From Paractinoplanes ferrugineus (lineage in GTDB: Bacteria; Actinomycetota; Actinomycetes; Mycobacteriales; Micromonosporaceae), in contig NZ_BOMM01000014.1 of the NCBI RefSeq assembly GCF_016862195.1, forward strand, positions 62,001 through 126,000: a stretch of DNA of 64,000 nt, read 5' to 3'. Below, one piece after another: positions 43,869 to 53,011 of this stretch. The notes under the pieces are model-generated. The model worked only from the letters and a program-made list of their open reading frames with translations, had not been told where the DNA came from and ran no database searches. A program made the position numbers and the translations under genes. Every line of letters begins with the position of its first letter. Within the stretch, counting starts at the first letter, position 1.

Positions 43869-45437
43869 TTAACTGAGGGACCGCGCCTCCTGATGGCGCC
43901 ACTTCTGGTTGCCGGTGCCGTTGCACGCCCAGATCTGCGCGGCCACCCCGTCCGCCCCGTTGCCGTCCGGCACGTCCGCGCACTTCACCACCTCGAGGTT
44001 GACCAGGTCGGCCGAACTGTTCAGGTCCCACCGGGTCGCGGCCGAGCCGTCGCACGCCCCGGCGCCGAGGTGGGCGCCGTTGTCGTGGCCCAGGATCCGC
44101 ACGCACTGCCCGAGCACGCGCATGCTGCCGTCGCCCGGGAAGTCGAACTTCTGCGCGTCACTGTCGTTGCAGCTCCACAGCTCGATGGCGGCGCCGCCGC
44201 CGAGTTGCAGGCAAGACCCGGTCTGCATGTTCTGCACCGGCCGGCCGACGGCCGGCGCCACGGTGGCCACGGCGCTGGTCCGCGGCGGGCCGGGCGCGGG
44301 CTTGGCGGTGCTCGGTCTGGGTTTCGCGGTGGCGCTTGTCGGGTTTTTCCGGGGTACGGGCGACGACGCCCCCGCCGAGATGGGCAGCCCCGTGGAACCG
44401 GTCGAGGGCAGTTCGGCCGGCGCCGAGAGCGGTCGTGCCGGAGCCAGTTCGCCGGCGTCGGAGTGCAGGACGGGCTGGCCGGCGATCACGCCGACCAGGA
44501 GCAGCACCGCAGCGATACCGGCCCACCAGACAAGACCCTTGCGACGGGCGGCAGGCCCGCTCTCGTCGGCCGGCTCGGCCGGCCCCGGAGGCACCGCGGT
44601 TCGCGGCGGCGCACTCACCTCGCCCAGCGCCCCGTCGGCGGCGGCGTGCAGCAGGTGCTCCGCCTCGTCGGTGCCGATCCGCTCGGCCGGATCCTTGCGC
44701 AGCAGCCCCGTCAGCACCGGCAGCAGCACGCCCGCCTGCTCGGCCGGGCGGGGCGGCTGGGTGGCCAACGCCGCGAGTGTCGCCATCGGCGTCGACCTGG
44801 CATAGGGCGGGCGCCCCTCGACGGCGGCATAGAGCGTCGCGCCCAGTGACCACAGGTCGGCGGCCGGGGTGATCTCGTCGTCGAGCGCCCGCTCCGGCGC
44901 AAGGTAGGACGGCGAGCCGAGCACCACGCCGGTGGTCGTCATGCCCGAGTCACCGCTCGCCGCGGCCAGCCCGAAGTCGGTCAGCTTCACCCCGCCGTCA
45001 TCGCCGAGCAGCACGTTCGCCGGTTTCACGTCGCGGTGCAGCACGCCGGCCCGGTGCGCGGCCCGCAGGGCGGCCAGCAGGTCGAGCCCGATCGCGGCGG
45101 CCCGCTGCGGTGCCATCGGCCCGTCGTCGCGGAGCTCCTCGAACAGCGAGCGCCCGAGCACCAGCTCCATCACGAGCCAGGGCGAACCGTCGTCGAGGAA
45201 CACGTCGAAGATGCGTACGACATTGGGGTGCTCGATGCGGGCGATGGCCCGCGCCTCCCGGATGGCCCGTTCCCGCAGCTCGCGGATCTCGGCGCCGGTC
45301 AGACCGCGGGGCAGCACCATCTCCTTGAGCGCGACGTCCCGGCTCAGCAGTTCGTCGCGCGCCTGCCAGACCCGGCCCATGCCGCCCTCGCCCAGCGGCG
45401 CTACCAGGCGGTAACGTTCGGCGATCACCTCGGACAC
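43869..45437 (-). CDS. Ser/Thr protein kinase with extracellular ricin-type lectin domain
   Basis: 522-aa membrane kinase. The PknB-like kinase domain (residues about 8-265) has GEGGMGRVW, HRDVKPANVLL, DFGLA and SPSYLAPERAL. One TM helix (about 300-322, GLVWWAGIAAVLLLVGVIAG) and a Pro/Ser-rich stalk lead to a C-terminal ricin B-type beta-trefoil (about 405-520) with QKF, TRW and QKW repeats, which bind carbohydrate. The usual PASTA repeats are absent, so the signal is probably a glycan. GTG 45437 (VSEVIAERYRL) is used; ATG 45464 is possible. Probably in one operon with the downstream histidine kinase. Confidence 0.87.
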   Translation of the reverse strand: MSEVIAERYRLVAPLGEGGMGRVWQARDELLSRDVALKEMVLPRGLTGAEIRELRERAIREARAIARIEHPNVVRIFDVFLDDGSPWLVMELVLGRSLFEELRDDGPMAPQRAAAIGLDLLAALRAAHRAGVLHRDVKPANVLLGDDGGVKLTDFGLAAASGDSGMTTTGVVLGSPSYLAPERALDDEITPAADLWSLGATLYAAVEGRPPYARSTPMATLAALATQPPRPAEQAGVLLPVLTGLLRKDPAERIGTDEAEHLLHAAADGALGEVSAPPRTAVPPGPAEPADESGPAARRKGLVWWAGIAAVLLLVGVIAGQPVLHSDAGELAPARPLSAPAELPSTGSTGLPISAGASSPVPRKNPTSATAKPRPSTAKPAPGPPRTSAVATVAPAVGRPVQNMQTGSCLQLGGGAAIELWSCNDSDAQKFDFPGDGSMRVLGQCVRILGHDNGAHLGAGACDGSAATRWDLNSSADLVNLEVVKCADVPDGNGADGVAAQIWACNGTGNQKWRHQEARSLS

Positions 45438-45588
45438 GACGGCACCGTACCGGCCGTACGCCATGACCTGGATCTGCCGCAATCCCACTCGCCGATTTGT
45501 CGATCGCCGGCCTTGACGGCATCCACCGAGGTCAACGCCTATGCGAGGGAGGAAGTGCCGCGGTTCGCCTCCTGCATCGTGGGAATTG

Positions 45589-45602
45589 TGAGAACGTTCT
45601 CA
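45589..45602. promoter_or_regulatory. LacI-type palindromic operator
   Basis: TGAGAACGTTCTCA is a perfect 14-bp palindrome with central CG, as in LacI-family operators, 141 bp upstream of the cellulase start. It resembles in form the second palindrome exactly 100 bp downstream. Confidence 0.65.
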
Positions 45603-45688
45603 ACCCTCGATGTCGGACCAAACGGACCGGTCACGTGCCCGGCAATCACCTGCGTAGATGAAATAAACCTTAAGGCTTGATCCGCTCG

Positions 45689-45702
45689 TGGGAGCGCTCC
45701 CG
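45689..45702. promoter_or_regulatory. CebR-type operator upstream of the cellulase
   Basis: TGGGAGCGCTCCCG matches 13 of 14 positions of the Streptomyces CebR box TGGGAGCGCTCCCA, and its inner 12 bp are a perfect palindrome. It lies 41 bp before the GH5 start, a repressing position. CebR is relieved by cellobiose and cellotriose. Confidence 0.85.
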
Positions 45703-45742
45703 TATTGCCGGCCGTAGGCATTCGTCGGGAGGCACGATTCCA

Positions 45743-47560
45743 ATGTACAGATCCAGGTCCGGTCTTGGCCGGTCGAAGATGCGCCGGTGGCAGATCGGCG
45801 CCGTCGCCGGAGTCGCCGTGGTCATCGTCGGCGTCGGATTGGGTGTCGCCTCCGCGAACGAGGCGGTGCCCACGGTCAACTGCCCGCAGGTCGCGCTCAA
45901 GGTCGCGGTGCCGGCCCAGCAGAAGGCCGACGTCCAGCGCAACCTCGAACTGCTCAACACGCAGATCAACGAGGCGAACCAGCGGCTGCGCACCACCGTC
46001 GGTCAAGGTGGACCCAACTTCATCCAGAACGCGATCCTCGGACCGCTGAAGGACAAGCGGTTCGCCACCATCAACCGGATCGAGACGGCCATCGGCCGCA
46101 ATGCGGCCAAGCCCGACCTGAACGCCGAAGGCCTCTCGGCGTGCAAGCTCAACCAGGGCGGCGGCAAGTCGCCGGCGCAGAACACCGCGGTCCCGTCGGC
46201 GGCCGCGACCGCCGGTTCCGCCGCGACCGGCACGCCCACGGTGAGCTGCCCCGACGTCAAGGTCGGAGCCGTCCCGGCCCAGCAGCGGGCCGATGTGGAC
46301 CGCAACCTGGCGCTGCTGAAGACGCAGATCGCCGAGGCCGACGAGCGCCTGCGCACCACCGTCGGTCAAGGTGGACCCAACTTCATCCAGAACGCGATCC
46401 TCGGACCGCTGAAGGACAAGCGGTTCGCCACCATCAACCGGATCGAGACGGCCATCGGCCGCAACGCGGCCAAGCCCGACCTGAACGCCGAAGGTCTCTC
46501 GGCGTGCAAGCTCAACCAGGGCGGCGGCGCCGCGCCCACCGCGGCACCCACGGCGGCACCCACGGCGGCTCCGACGACCCAGGCCCCCGCGCCGGCGACG
46601 CCGGCCGCTGAAGGCACCCCGGCCGGCTCGCCGGTCCAGGTCAACGGTCAGCTCAGCGTCTGCGGCAACAACCTCTGCAACGCCGCCGGCAAGGCGATCC
46701 AGCTGCGCGGCATGAGCAGCCACGGCCTGCAGTTCTTCCCGAACTGCGTCAACGCCGGCTCGCTCGACGCGCTGCGCAACGACTGGAAGGCCGACTTCAT
46801 CCGGCTGTCCATGTACGTGCAGGAGGGCGGCCTCGAGACCGACCCGACAGGCTTCACCAACAAGGTCAACGGCCTCGTGGACCAGGCGACGAAGCTGGGC
46901 CTCTACGCGATCGTCGACTTCCACATCCTCACCCCGGGTGACCCCAACGCGAACACGGCGCTGGCCAAGACGTTCTTCGCCAACGTCACCGCCAAGCACG
47001 CCCGCAACAACAACGTGCTCTACGAGATCGCCAACGAGCCCAACGGCGTGAGCTGGGACGGCATCAAGAACTACGCCGACCAGGTCATCCCGGTGATCCG
47101 CAAGAACTCGCCGAACAGCGTCGTGCTCGTCGGCACCCGCGGCTTCTCCTCGCTCGGCCTCACCGACGGCGCCGACGAGAAGGAGATCCTGGCCGACCCG
47201 GTCGACTTCAAGAACGTCATGTACACGTTCCATTTCTACGCCGCTTCGCACGGCGCCGACCGGCGCGCGGTGGTGGCCCGGGCCGCGAAGGAGCTGCCGC
47301 TGTTCGTCAGCGAGTTCGGCACCCAGACGTTCACCGGCGACGGCAACAACGATTTCAAGAGCACCGATCAGTGGCTCGACCTGTTGAAGGCCAACAAGAT
47401 CTCGTACGGCATGTGGAGCCTCTCCGACGGCCGCGAGACCAACTCGGCCTTCAGGCAGGGCACTTGCGCCGGCACCAAGTTCGCCGGCACCGCCGTCCTG
47501 ACCGAGGCCGGGCGCTACATCCGCAGCCGCATCCTGACCGGCGTCGGAAACCCGAACTGA
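45743..47560 (+). CDS. Secreted GH5 cellulase with duplicated N-terminal domain
   Basis: 605-aa secreted endoglucanase. A signal peptide/TM segment covers about residues 15-37. Two copies of a ~95-residue helical domain (about 42-135 and 163-257) each contain NFIQNAILGPLKDKRF; function unknown. After an Ala/Pro/Thr linker the GH5 domain starts at about 310 (VCGNNLCNAAGKAIQLRGMSSHG) with acid/base EIANEP and nucleophile LFVSEFGTQ. ATG 45743 has GGGAGG 10 nt upstream. Control by a CebR-like repressor is indicated by the upstream operator. The two helical domains are nearly identical at DNA level, a recent duplication. Confidence 0.93.
   Translation: MYRSRSGLGRSKMRRWQIGAVAGVAVVIVGVGLGVASANEAVPTVNCPQVALKVAVPAQQKADVQRNLELLNTQINEANQRLRTTVGQGGPNFIQNAILGPLKDKRFATINRIETAIGRNAAKPDLNAEGLSACKLNQGGGKSPAQNTAVPSAAATAGSAATGTPTVSCPDVKVGAVPAQQRADVDRNLALLKTQIAEADERLRTTVGQGGPNFIQNAILGPLKDKRFATINRIETAIGRNAAKPDLNAEGLSACKLNQGGGAAPTAAPTAAPTAAPTTQAPAPATPAAEGTPAGSPVQVNGQLSVCGNNLCNAAGKAIQLRGMSSHGLQFFPNCVNAGSLDALRNDWKADFIRLSMYVQEGGLETDPTGFTNKVNGLVDQATKLGLYAIVDFHILTPGDPNANTALAKTFFANVTAKHARNNNVLYEIANEPNGVSWDGIKNYADQVIPVIRKNSPNSVVLVGTRGFSSLGLTDGADEKEILADPVDFKNVMYTFHFYAASHGADRRAVVARAAKELPLFVSEFGTQTFTGDGNNDFKSTDQWLDLLKANKISYGMWSLSDGRETNSAFRQGTCAGTKFAGTAVLTEAGRYIRSRILTGVGNPN
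45986..46165 (+). repeat. Copy 1 of a 180-bp near-identical duplication in the cellulase gene
   Basis: Matches 46349-46528 (offset 363 bp, in frame) with two synonymous differences that I can see (AAT/AAC and GGC/GGT). Flanking parts of the two helical domains are clearly more diverged, so only this core was homogenised. Confidence 0.92.
46349..46528 (+). repeat. Copy 2 of the 180-bp duplication in the cellulase gene
   Basis: Second copy of 45986-46165. Sequence conservation at silent positions indicates recent gene conversion or duplication rather than protein-level selection. Confidence 0.92.
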
Positions 47561-47577
47561 CCCGACCCCTCGAAGCT

Positions 47578-47611
47578 CGCGGCCGCATCCTTCCCCTGGG
47601 ATGCGGCCGCG
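47578..47611. terminator. Hairpin between convergent cellulase and GT2-EAL genes
   Basis: A perfect 13-bp stem (47578-47590 with 47599-47611, arm CGCGGCCGCATCC) with an 8-nt loop, 18 bp after the cellulase stop. It can serve both strands. Confidence 0.7.
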
Positions 47612-47666
47612 TCTCTACTGCAGGGGAAAGGGCCCAGCAGAAAGCCTTTGCCCCGTGTCGACCTCG

Positions 47667-50600
47667 TCACCAGCCGCCGACGCCGGCCAGGACTCGTTCC
47701 ACCGGGACCGGTTTGCCCAGGTAGAAGCCCTGTCCGAAGGGCACGCCGCAGGCCACCAGCGCGTCTCGCTGGGCCGCCGTCTCGATGCCCTCGGCGATCA
47801 CGGCACAGCCGTGCTGGTCGGCGAACTCGACAAGCGCCCGGATCGCGGCCTGCCGGGCCGTCTGGTTCTCGACGCCCACCAGGGACCCCACGCCCAGCTT
47901 GAGGAACGTCGGCCGGACCGACTCGATCAGGGCCAGCGTCTCGTAACCGGCACCCAGGTCGTCGACCGCCAGCCGGATGCCGTTGCCCAACTGGGCCAGG
48001 CCGGCCGGGCTCGCGTCGCCGATCTCCAGCACCACCGGGCGGCGGGACTCGGCCAGCAGCGGAGCCAGCTCCTGCGGATAGCGCAGCAGGTCGGCGGTGA
48101 CGTTGATGGACAGCCAGGTGCCGTTCGGCAGCGCCGCCGAGGAGGCGATGGCCGCCCGGACCAGGGCCGCGTCGAGCGGGATGTGCACGCCGCGCTCGGC
48201 CGCGGCGGTCAGGCCCTCCTGCGGGCTGCTGCCGTCGGCGAAGCGGCTCAACGCCTCGTAACCGACCACATGGCCGTTGATCATGTTGTAGATCGGCTGG
48301 AAGACCGTGAAGAAGCTGAACTCCTCGAACGAGTGGGCGCGGCTGGCCGACGACTTGGCCCGGTCGGCCGACCAGTCCCCCGACTCGGCGCGCTGCAGGC
48401 GCACGGTGACCTGACCGGCGGACGGCCCGTTGTCGTTGCGGTAGTGCAGCACCGTCGCCCAGTCGCCGATCGCGCCGGCGGTGGCGGCCTGGGCCCCGGT
48501 GGCAGCCTTCGGCCGCGCCTTCTTCCTGGACTTCTTCGGGGTGACCGGGCGCACCAGCCAGTCGCGCAGGTGGGTCAGCAGGTCGACGACCGTGTTGCCG
48601 AGACCCACGAAGGCGATCAACGCGTACAGCGAGAGCAGCAGGTTGAGGCCGGCGAACACCAGGTTGTTCCACTGGTGCAGCTGGATGTCGTGCCAGGTGG
48701 TGTAGACGCAGAGCACGATCAGCGCGATCGGCAGGATCAGATAGCTGGTCGCCGTGGTGGTGCGGTTGCGGACCTTGGGGGTGCGCTTGAACGCACTCTT
48801 CTCACCGGTCAGCAACTGCAGCAGCGAGGCGATGCTGCCGGACAGGTTGACCGGCAGCAGGATCAGGTTGAAGCCGTAGATCCGCAGCATGTCGGACCGC
48901 TTGTAGCCGAGGTGCTTCAGGTCGGCGGCCATCATCAGGAAGTACGGCACCGAGACGAGCAGCAGGATCGGGTTGAGCAGTTCGTTGTTGAACGGGTACG
49001 CCAGCATCACCACCAGGCACACGGAGCTCCAGAAGATGGACGCCATGTAGTTGACCCGCAGGAAGTACTCGCCGAAGCGGTTCTTGTCGGCGCGCTTCGA
49101 CTTGGCCCGGAACTGGTCCTTCAGCCGCGACAGGATGAGCAGGCCGCCGTTGGCCCAGCGCTGCCGCTGGATGGTGAGCGAACCGAAGTCGGGCGGGGTG
49201 GCGCTGTAGGCGAGCCGCTCCGGGTAGTTGTGCAGCGACCAGCCGTGCACCCCGAGGTCGATGGTCGACTCGGTGTCCTCGATGACCGTACGGTCCTGGA
49301 TGTAGCGCTTGATCTCCCAATCGCCCTCATATGAGGTCTCGCAGATCTGATCAAGAGCTTTCTTGCGGAGTACGGCGTTGGCCCCGACCCAGAACGTCGC
49401 CCCGTAATGCGTCATGCCCTGGTGGACGATGTACTGGATATCGGTGGTGGCGCCCGAGATGCGCTCGATCCGGGTCGCCGACCCGGGGTAGGCGCTGTAC
49501 GGCGTCTGCGCCACGGCGTGCTGCGCGTACGCGCCCTGTTCGAGCAGGTGGACCAGGCGCAGCGCGTACTCGGGAAGAAGAACGCTGTCCGCGTCGAGGG
49601 TGAGAACGTAATCCGGGTTGGGGACGACCAGATCGGCCCGGTTCGGTCCGGCCGTCACCAGCGCGATGCCCAGCGGCGTGCTCGTCTCCTGGTAGGCGCC
49701 GCCCATCAGCCCGATGTAGCTGTTGAGGTTCATCGCCTTGTTCGGCTCGTGCGACAGCGACACGTACTTCTTGCGTTCGAAGCTGCTGATCCGCACGTCG
49801 AAGATGGCGCACAGCCGCCGGAACAGCTGGTTCATCCGGGCGACCGGCAGCGCGACCTGCTCGTCGGCGCCCTTGTTGAGCGCGCCGGAGATCTGGCCGA
49901 GCTCGGCCGCCAGCGGGTGCAGGATGTTCTCGACGAAGAACGTGTCGGTGTGGTCGACGATCTCCTGCCGGGCGCCGAGATCGTAGAGCCAGTCGGCGGC
50001 GAACCGGTATTCATCGGCGAGCCGGCGCATGTCCTCGATCACGACCAGGTAGCCGCCGCGGAAGCGCACCTGCTCGTCGAAGTTCGCGAACGCGGTCGAC
50101 ACCCGCCGGAACGGGACTCTGAGCTCCGCCTCGATCATGCCGGGCAGGGCGCGGGCCGCCAGCAGCATGTCGCGGGCCGCGCGGGTCTTGGGCTGCCGCG
50201 GGTCGTCGATCAGCAGCGTCACCTGCAGGCCGGGATATTCCTGCAGCGCCGCCGACAGCAGCGTGGTGCGGTTGGTCCGCTCGTCTTCCTGATATGAGGG
50301 CACCAGAACTGTCACGGATGGCGTTTTCCCGCCGATGAACTCGTCGAGCATGATCCGCGGCGCTCGCTGGTGGCCGCGGGCCCGATAGAAGTAGCCGATC
50401 CGCGTGATCAGGTAGGCGATCGCGGACGCGGCCAGGCCGGTGACGACGAGCATGTAGACGATCGCCTCGATCGCGAGCCGCACGCTGGCGGCGTGACCCG
50501 CGATGAACTGCTGGATGATCGTGTATGTGAGGTAACAGGCCCAGACCGTGATCGTCACCACGATCGCTAAACGGCCACGGGTGATCCTGCCTTCGGAGAC

Positions 50601-50696
50601 CGGGGGCGGGACGATCGGATGAGGCTCCGTCCGCCGGTCGGCCCCCCATTGGCGCTGGGCGTCCGGCTTGCGCTGGTCCGCCAGTGTGCGTGGCAT
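47667..50696 (-). CDS. Processive GT2 glycan synthase fused to an EAL domain
   Basis: 1009-aa membrane protein. Two N-terminal TM helices, then a BcsA/HasA-like GT2 domain with VTVLVPSYQEDERTN, VLTLDADSVLLPEY and IQRQRWANGG (QxxRW), followed by about four TM helices. The last ~240 residues are an EAL domain: VGYEALSRF, SINVTADLL, VLEIGDASP, AVDDLGAGYE, FLKLG, VIAEGIET and GQGFYLGKP, so most metal and c-di-GMP ligands (E, N, E, DD, K, E, Q) are present. It links polymer synthesis directly to c-di-GMP binding or hydrolysis. ATG 50696 (MPRTLADQRK) has AAGGG upstream; GTG 50762 lacks one. The divergent GH18-like gene may act on the polymer. Confidence 0.88.
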   Translation of the reverse strand: MPRTLADQRKPDAQRQWGADRRTEPHPIVPPPVSEGRITRGRLAIVVTITVWACYLTYTIIQQFIAGHAASVRLAIEAIVYMLVVTGLAASAIAYLITRIGYFYRARGHQRAPRIMLDEFIGGKTPSVTVLVPSYQEDERTNRTTLLSAALQEYPGLQVTLLIDDPRQPKTRAARDMLLAARALPGMIEAELRVPFRRVSTAFANFDEQVRFRGGYLVVIEDMRRLADEYRFAADWLYDLGARQEIVDHTDTFFVENILHPLAAELGQISGALNKGADEQVALPVARMNQLFRRLCAIFDVRISSFERKKYVSLSHEPNKAMNLNSYIGLMGGAYQETSTPLGIALVTAGPNRADLVVPNPDYVLTLDADSVLLPEYALRLVHLLEQGAYAQHAVAQTPYSAYPGSATRIERISGATTDIQYIVHQGMTHYGATFWVGANAVLRKKALDQICETSYEGDWEIKRYIQDRTVIEDTESTIDLGVHGWSLHNYPERLAYSATPPDFGSLTIQRQRWANGGLLILSRLKDQFRAKSKRADKNRFGEYFLRVNYMASIFWSSVCLVVMLAYPFNNELLNPILLLVSVPYFLMMAADLKHLGYKRSDMLRIYGFNLILLPVNLSGSIASLLQLLTGEKSAFKRTPKVRNRTTTATSYLILPIALIVLCVYTTWHDIQLHQWNNLVFAGLNLLLSLYALIAFVGLGNTVVDLLTHLRDWLVRPVTPKKSRKKARPKAATGAQAATAGAIGDWATVLHYRNDNGPSAGQVTVRLQRAESGDWSADRAKSSASRAHSFEEFSFFTVFQPIYNMINGHVVGYEALSRFADGSSPQEGLTAAAERGVHIPLDAALVRAAIASSAALPNGTWLSINVTADLLRYPQELAPLLAESRRPVVLEIGDASPAGLAQLGNGIRLAVDDLGAGYETLALIESVRPTFLKLGVGSLVGVENQTARQAAIRALVEFADQHGCAVIAEGIETAAQRDALVACGVPFGQGFYLGKPVPVERVLAGVGGW

Positions 50697-50900
50697 GCGA
50701 TTTGGGCCCTTCGATGCTGGTTTGTTGCTGCCCCGGACGGCGATGTCCGGCGGAATTGTCACGGCAAGAGCCAGATTTGGCGCTCCGGAATCCGGGTCGA
50801 AGCCGCGGGCCCGCGGCCCGGAGTTCCTGACCCTTTGCCCGATCGTGGAAGCCGCTGAGGTACGCCAGCGTGTGGCGACTCAGTAAACGAAAGGGCCTTC

Positions 50901-52505
50901 ATGACGGACCGAGCCACATCCGTAGCCGTGCGGCCGGAGTACGACCCGCTCGCCGACCCGGACTGGCAGGAACCGGAGCAGCCGCGGCGCCGGTTGTCGT
51001 GGACGAGACTCGGTCTGTTGATCCTGGTGCTGGGCGCGATCGGGGCCGGTGGCACCTTCGAGGTGATCCACCTGCGGAACACGGCCGGCCCGACCGCGAA
51101 GTCCTGGGCGGTGCCGTACGTCGACGTCACCCTGACCCCGACGTTCCAGTTCCAGGACCCGACCGCGAACCCGGCCAACGACGTCGCCCTCGGATTCGTC
51201 GTCGCCGACCCGGACAAGCCCTGCACCCCGAGCTGGGGCGGGTCCTACTCGCTCGACGAGGCGGCCTCCTCGCTCGAACTGGACCGCCGCATCGACCAGC
51301 TGCGTCAGGCCGGCGGGGACATCACGCTCAGCCTCGGCGGGCTCAACAACAAAGAGCTCGCGGTCGCGTGCACCGACCAGGCCCGGCTCACCGACTCCTA
51401 CCGCCAGCTGGTCAAACGGTACGACGTGAAGACCCTCGACCTCGACATCGAGGGAACCGCCCTGGCCGACCAGGCCTCCCTGGGACGCCGGGTGGAAGCC
51501 GTCGCCACGGTGCAGAAGGAACGCGCGAAGTCCGGCAAACCGCTCACCGTCTGGCTGACCCTGCCGGTCGCGCCGAGCGGCCTCACCGACGACGGCGTCG
51601 CGGCCGTCCGCGGCATGCTGGAAGGCGACGTCGACCTGCGCGGCGTCAACGTGATGACGATGGACTTCAACAGCGGCGACGCCCACCCGAAGATGCTGTC
51701 GCTGAGCACCAGCGCACTGAACGGCACCCACAAGCAGATCTCCGACCTCTACCTGCGCCTCGGCCAGAAACTCACCTCGCCGCAGGTCTGGTCCCGGATC
51801 GGGGCCACCCCGATGATCGGCCAGAACGACGTCGACGCCGAGCGCTTCACCCTCGAGGACGCCCAGGGCCTGGCGAAGTTCGCCGTCGACAACGGCCTCG
51901 GCCGGGTCTCGATGTGGTCGCTCAACCGGGACGCGTCCTGCCGGGGCACCTTCCAGAACGTCGTCGTGCACGCCAACACGTGCAGCGGCGTCGAGCAGGA
52001 CGCGCTGGCGTTCTCCAAGGTCTTCGCCGGCCTGCCCGGCAAGGCCGCCGGCAGCGGCACCCACGACGCGGTCGACATCCCCAACCAGGCCACCACCGTG
52101 GACGACCCGAAGGTCAGCCCGTACCCGATCTGGCGGATGACCGCGATGTACATCGGCGGCTACAAGGTCGTCTGGCACGGCGTCGTCTACGAGGCGAAAT
52201 GGGCCAACTCGGGCGTCGACCCGTCCGCCGCCCCGGCCACCGGCACCCAGAGCGCCTGGTCGGTGATCGGGCCGGTGAGCCCGGTGGAGAAGGCCCCCAA
52301 GCCGACGCCGGCGGTCACCACCGTGACGAAGCTGTGGAAGCCCGACAACCTCTACAGCCGCGGCGACCGCGTCCTCTTCAACGGCCTGCCCTACGAGGCG
52401 AGGTGGACGACCAAGGACGACTCGCCGTCGACCGAGTTCCCCATCGACGCCGACGACCCGTGGAAGCCCCTGTTCAACGTTCCCGGCGAGCCGTCGACCA
52501 ACTAG
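50901..52505 (+). CDS. GH18-like secreted/membrane-anchored protein with chitin-binding repeats
   Basis: 534 aa. One TM/signal anchor (about 35-55) is followed by a GH18-type barrel with GDITLSLGGLNNKE and LDLDIEGTALAD, corresponding to the DxxDxDxE motif (final Glu is the acid). The C-terminus carries two ~45-residue CBM5/12-like modules, WRMTAMYIGGYKVVWHGVVYEAKWAN and WKPDNLYSRGDRVLFNGLPYEARW. ATG 50901 has AAAGGG 7 nt upstream. Probably a chitinase or a chitin/polymer-processing protein; divergent from the GT2-EAL synthase, with 200 bp between. Confidence 0.86.
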   Translation: MTDRATSVAVRPEYDPLADPDWQEPEQPRRRLSWTRLGLLILVLGAIGAGGTFEVIHLRNTAGPTAKSWAVPYVDVTLTPTFQFQDPTANPANDVALGFVVADPDKPCTPSWGGSYSLDEAASSLELDRRIDQLRQAGGDITLSLGGLNNKELAVACTDQARLTDSYRQLVKRYDVKTLDLDIEGTALADQASLGRRVEAVATVQKERAKSGKPLTVWLTLPVAPSGLTDDGVAAVRGMLEGDVDLRGVNVMTMDFNSGDAHPKMLSLSTSALNGTHKQISDLYLRLGQKLTSPQVWSRIGATPMIGQNDVDAERFTLEDAQGLAKFAVDNGLGRVSMWSLNRDASCRGTFQNVVVHANTCSGVEQDALAFSKVFAGLPGKAAGSGTHDAVDIPNQATTVDDPKVSPYPIWRMTAMYIGGYKVVWHGVVYEAKWANSGVDPSAAPATGTQSAWSVIGPVSPVEKAPKPTPAVTTVTKLWKPDNLYSRGDRVLFNGLPYEARWTTKDDSPSTEFPIDADDPWKPLFNVPGEPSTN

Positions 52506-52610
52506 CGCCGCCAGGCTTCGGCCTTATCCCGGGCTTAACGGTCGCACAGCGTGCGGATAGCCACTTTCCCGAGATCGTTTGGCGTGTCCGAACGACTGGG
52601 AGGTCTGGCA

Positions 52611-52934
52611 ATGCACAAGAAGCGGGTAGTTGCGATGGTGGCCGGTGGAACGCTCGCCGCGCTCGGGATGGCCGGAACGGCACTCGCCGCCGGCAGTGAC
52701 GACTCGGCGCCCCGAAAAGCGAGGCCGTCGGCCGGCCGTGAGCTCTCGGTCAGTCCGGCCGCGACCAGGGAGATCGCAGTCCGGGTCGCCGGTAGCGGGC
52801 TCGTCCAGCCGGACGACCACGGCCGCCACGCCAAACCCGGAGACGACCACGGCCGCCACGCGGAACCCGGAGACGACCACGGCCGCCGCGCGGAACCCGG
52901 AGACGACCGGGGTGGGCGGGGCTCGGACGACTGA
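52611..52934 (+). CDS. Small secreted protein with DDHGRHAEPG repeats
   Basis: 107 aa. Signal peptide ends near residue 27 (GTALAAG). The mature part ends in three 10-residue repeats (DDHGRHAKPG, DDHGRHAEPG, DDHGRRAEPG; residues 68-97, DNA 52812-52901) and a DDRGGRGSDD tail. Alternating Asp pairs and His suggest metal or cation binding; no family recognised. GGGAGG lies upstream of ATG 52611. It faces the 3' end of a two-component system, separated by a hairpin, and could be a target or accessory of it. Confidence 0.75.
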   Translation: MHKKRVVAMVAGGTLAALGMAGTALAAGSDDSAPRKARPSAGRELSVSPAATREIAVRVAGSGLVQPDDHGRHAKPGDDHGRHAEPGDDHGRRAEPGDDRGGRGSDD

Positions 52935-52946
52935 GCGGCGGGGTCG

Positions 52947-52974
52947 GATGCGCCGGGTCCGAGCCCGGCGCATC
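52947..52974. terminator. Hairpin between convergent small secreted protein and kinase genes
   Basis: Perfect 11-bp stem GATGCGCCGGG (52947-52957) with 52964-52974 and a 6-nt loop, 12 bp after the stop of the secreted-protein gene. Confidence 0.65.
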
Positions 52975-53011
52975 GTCGTCGACAGGGGCGGCTCACCTCG
53001 TACTCAGGAAA

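Noticed and set aside
50697..50900. c-di-GMP riboswitch upstream of the GT2-EAL or GH18-like gene
   Set aside because: No GEMM-type conserved motifs were found; only a CCGCGG-rich palindrome at 50803-50816 is present.
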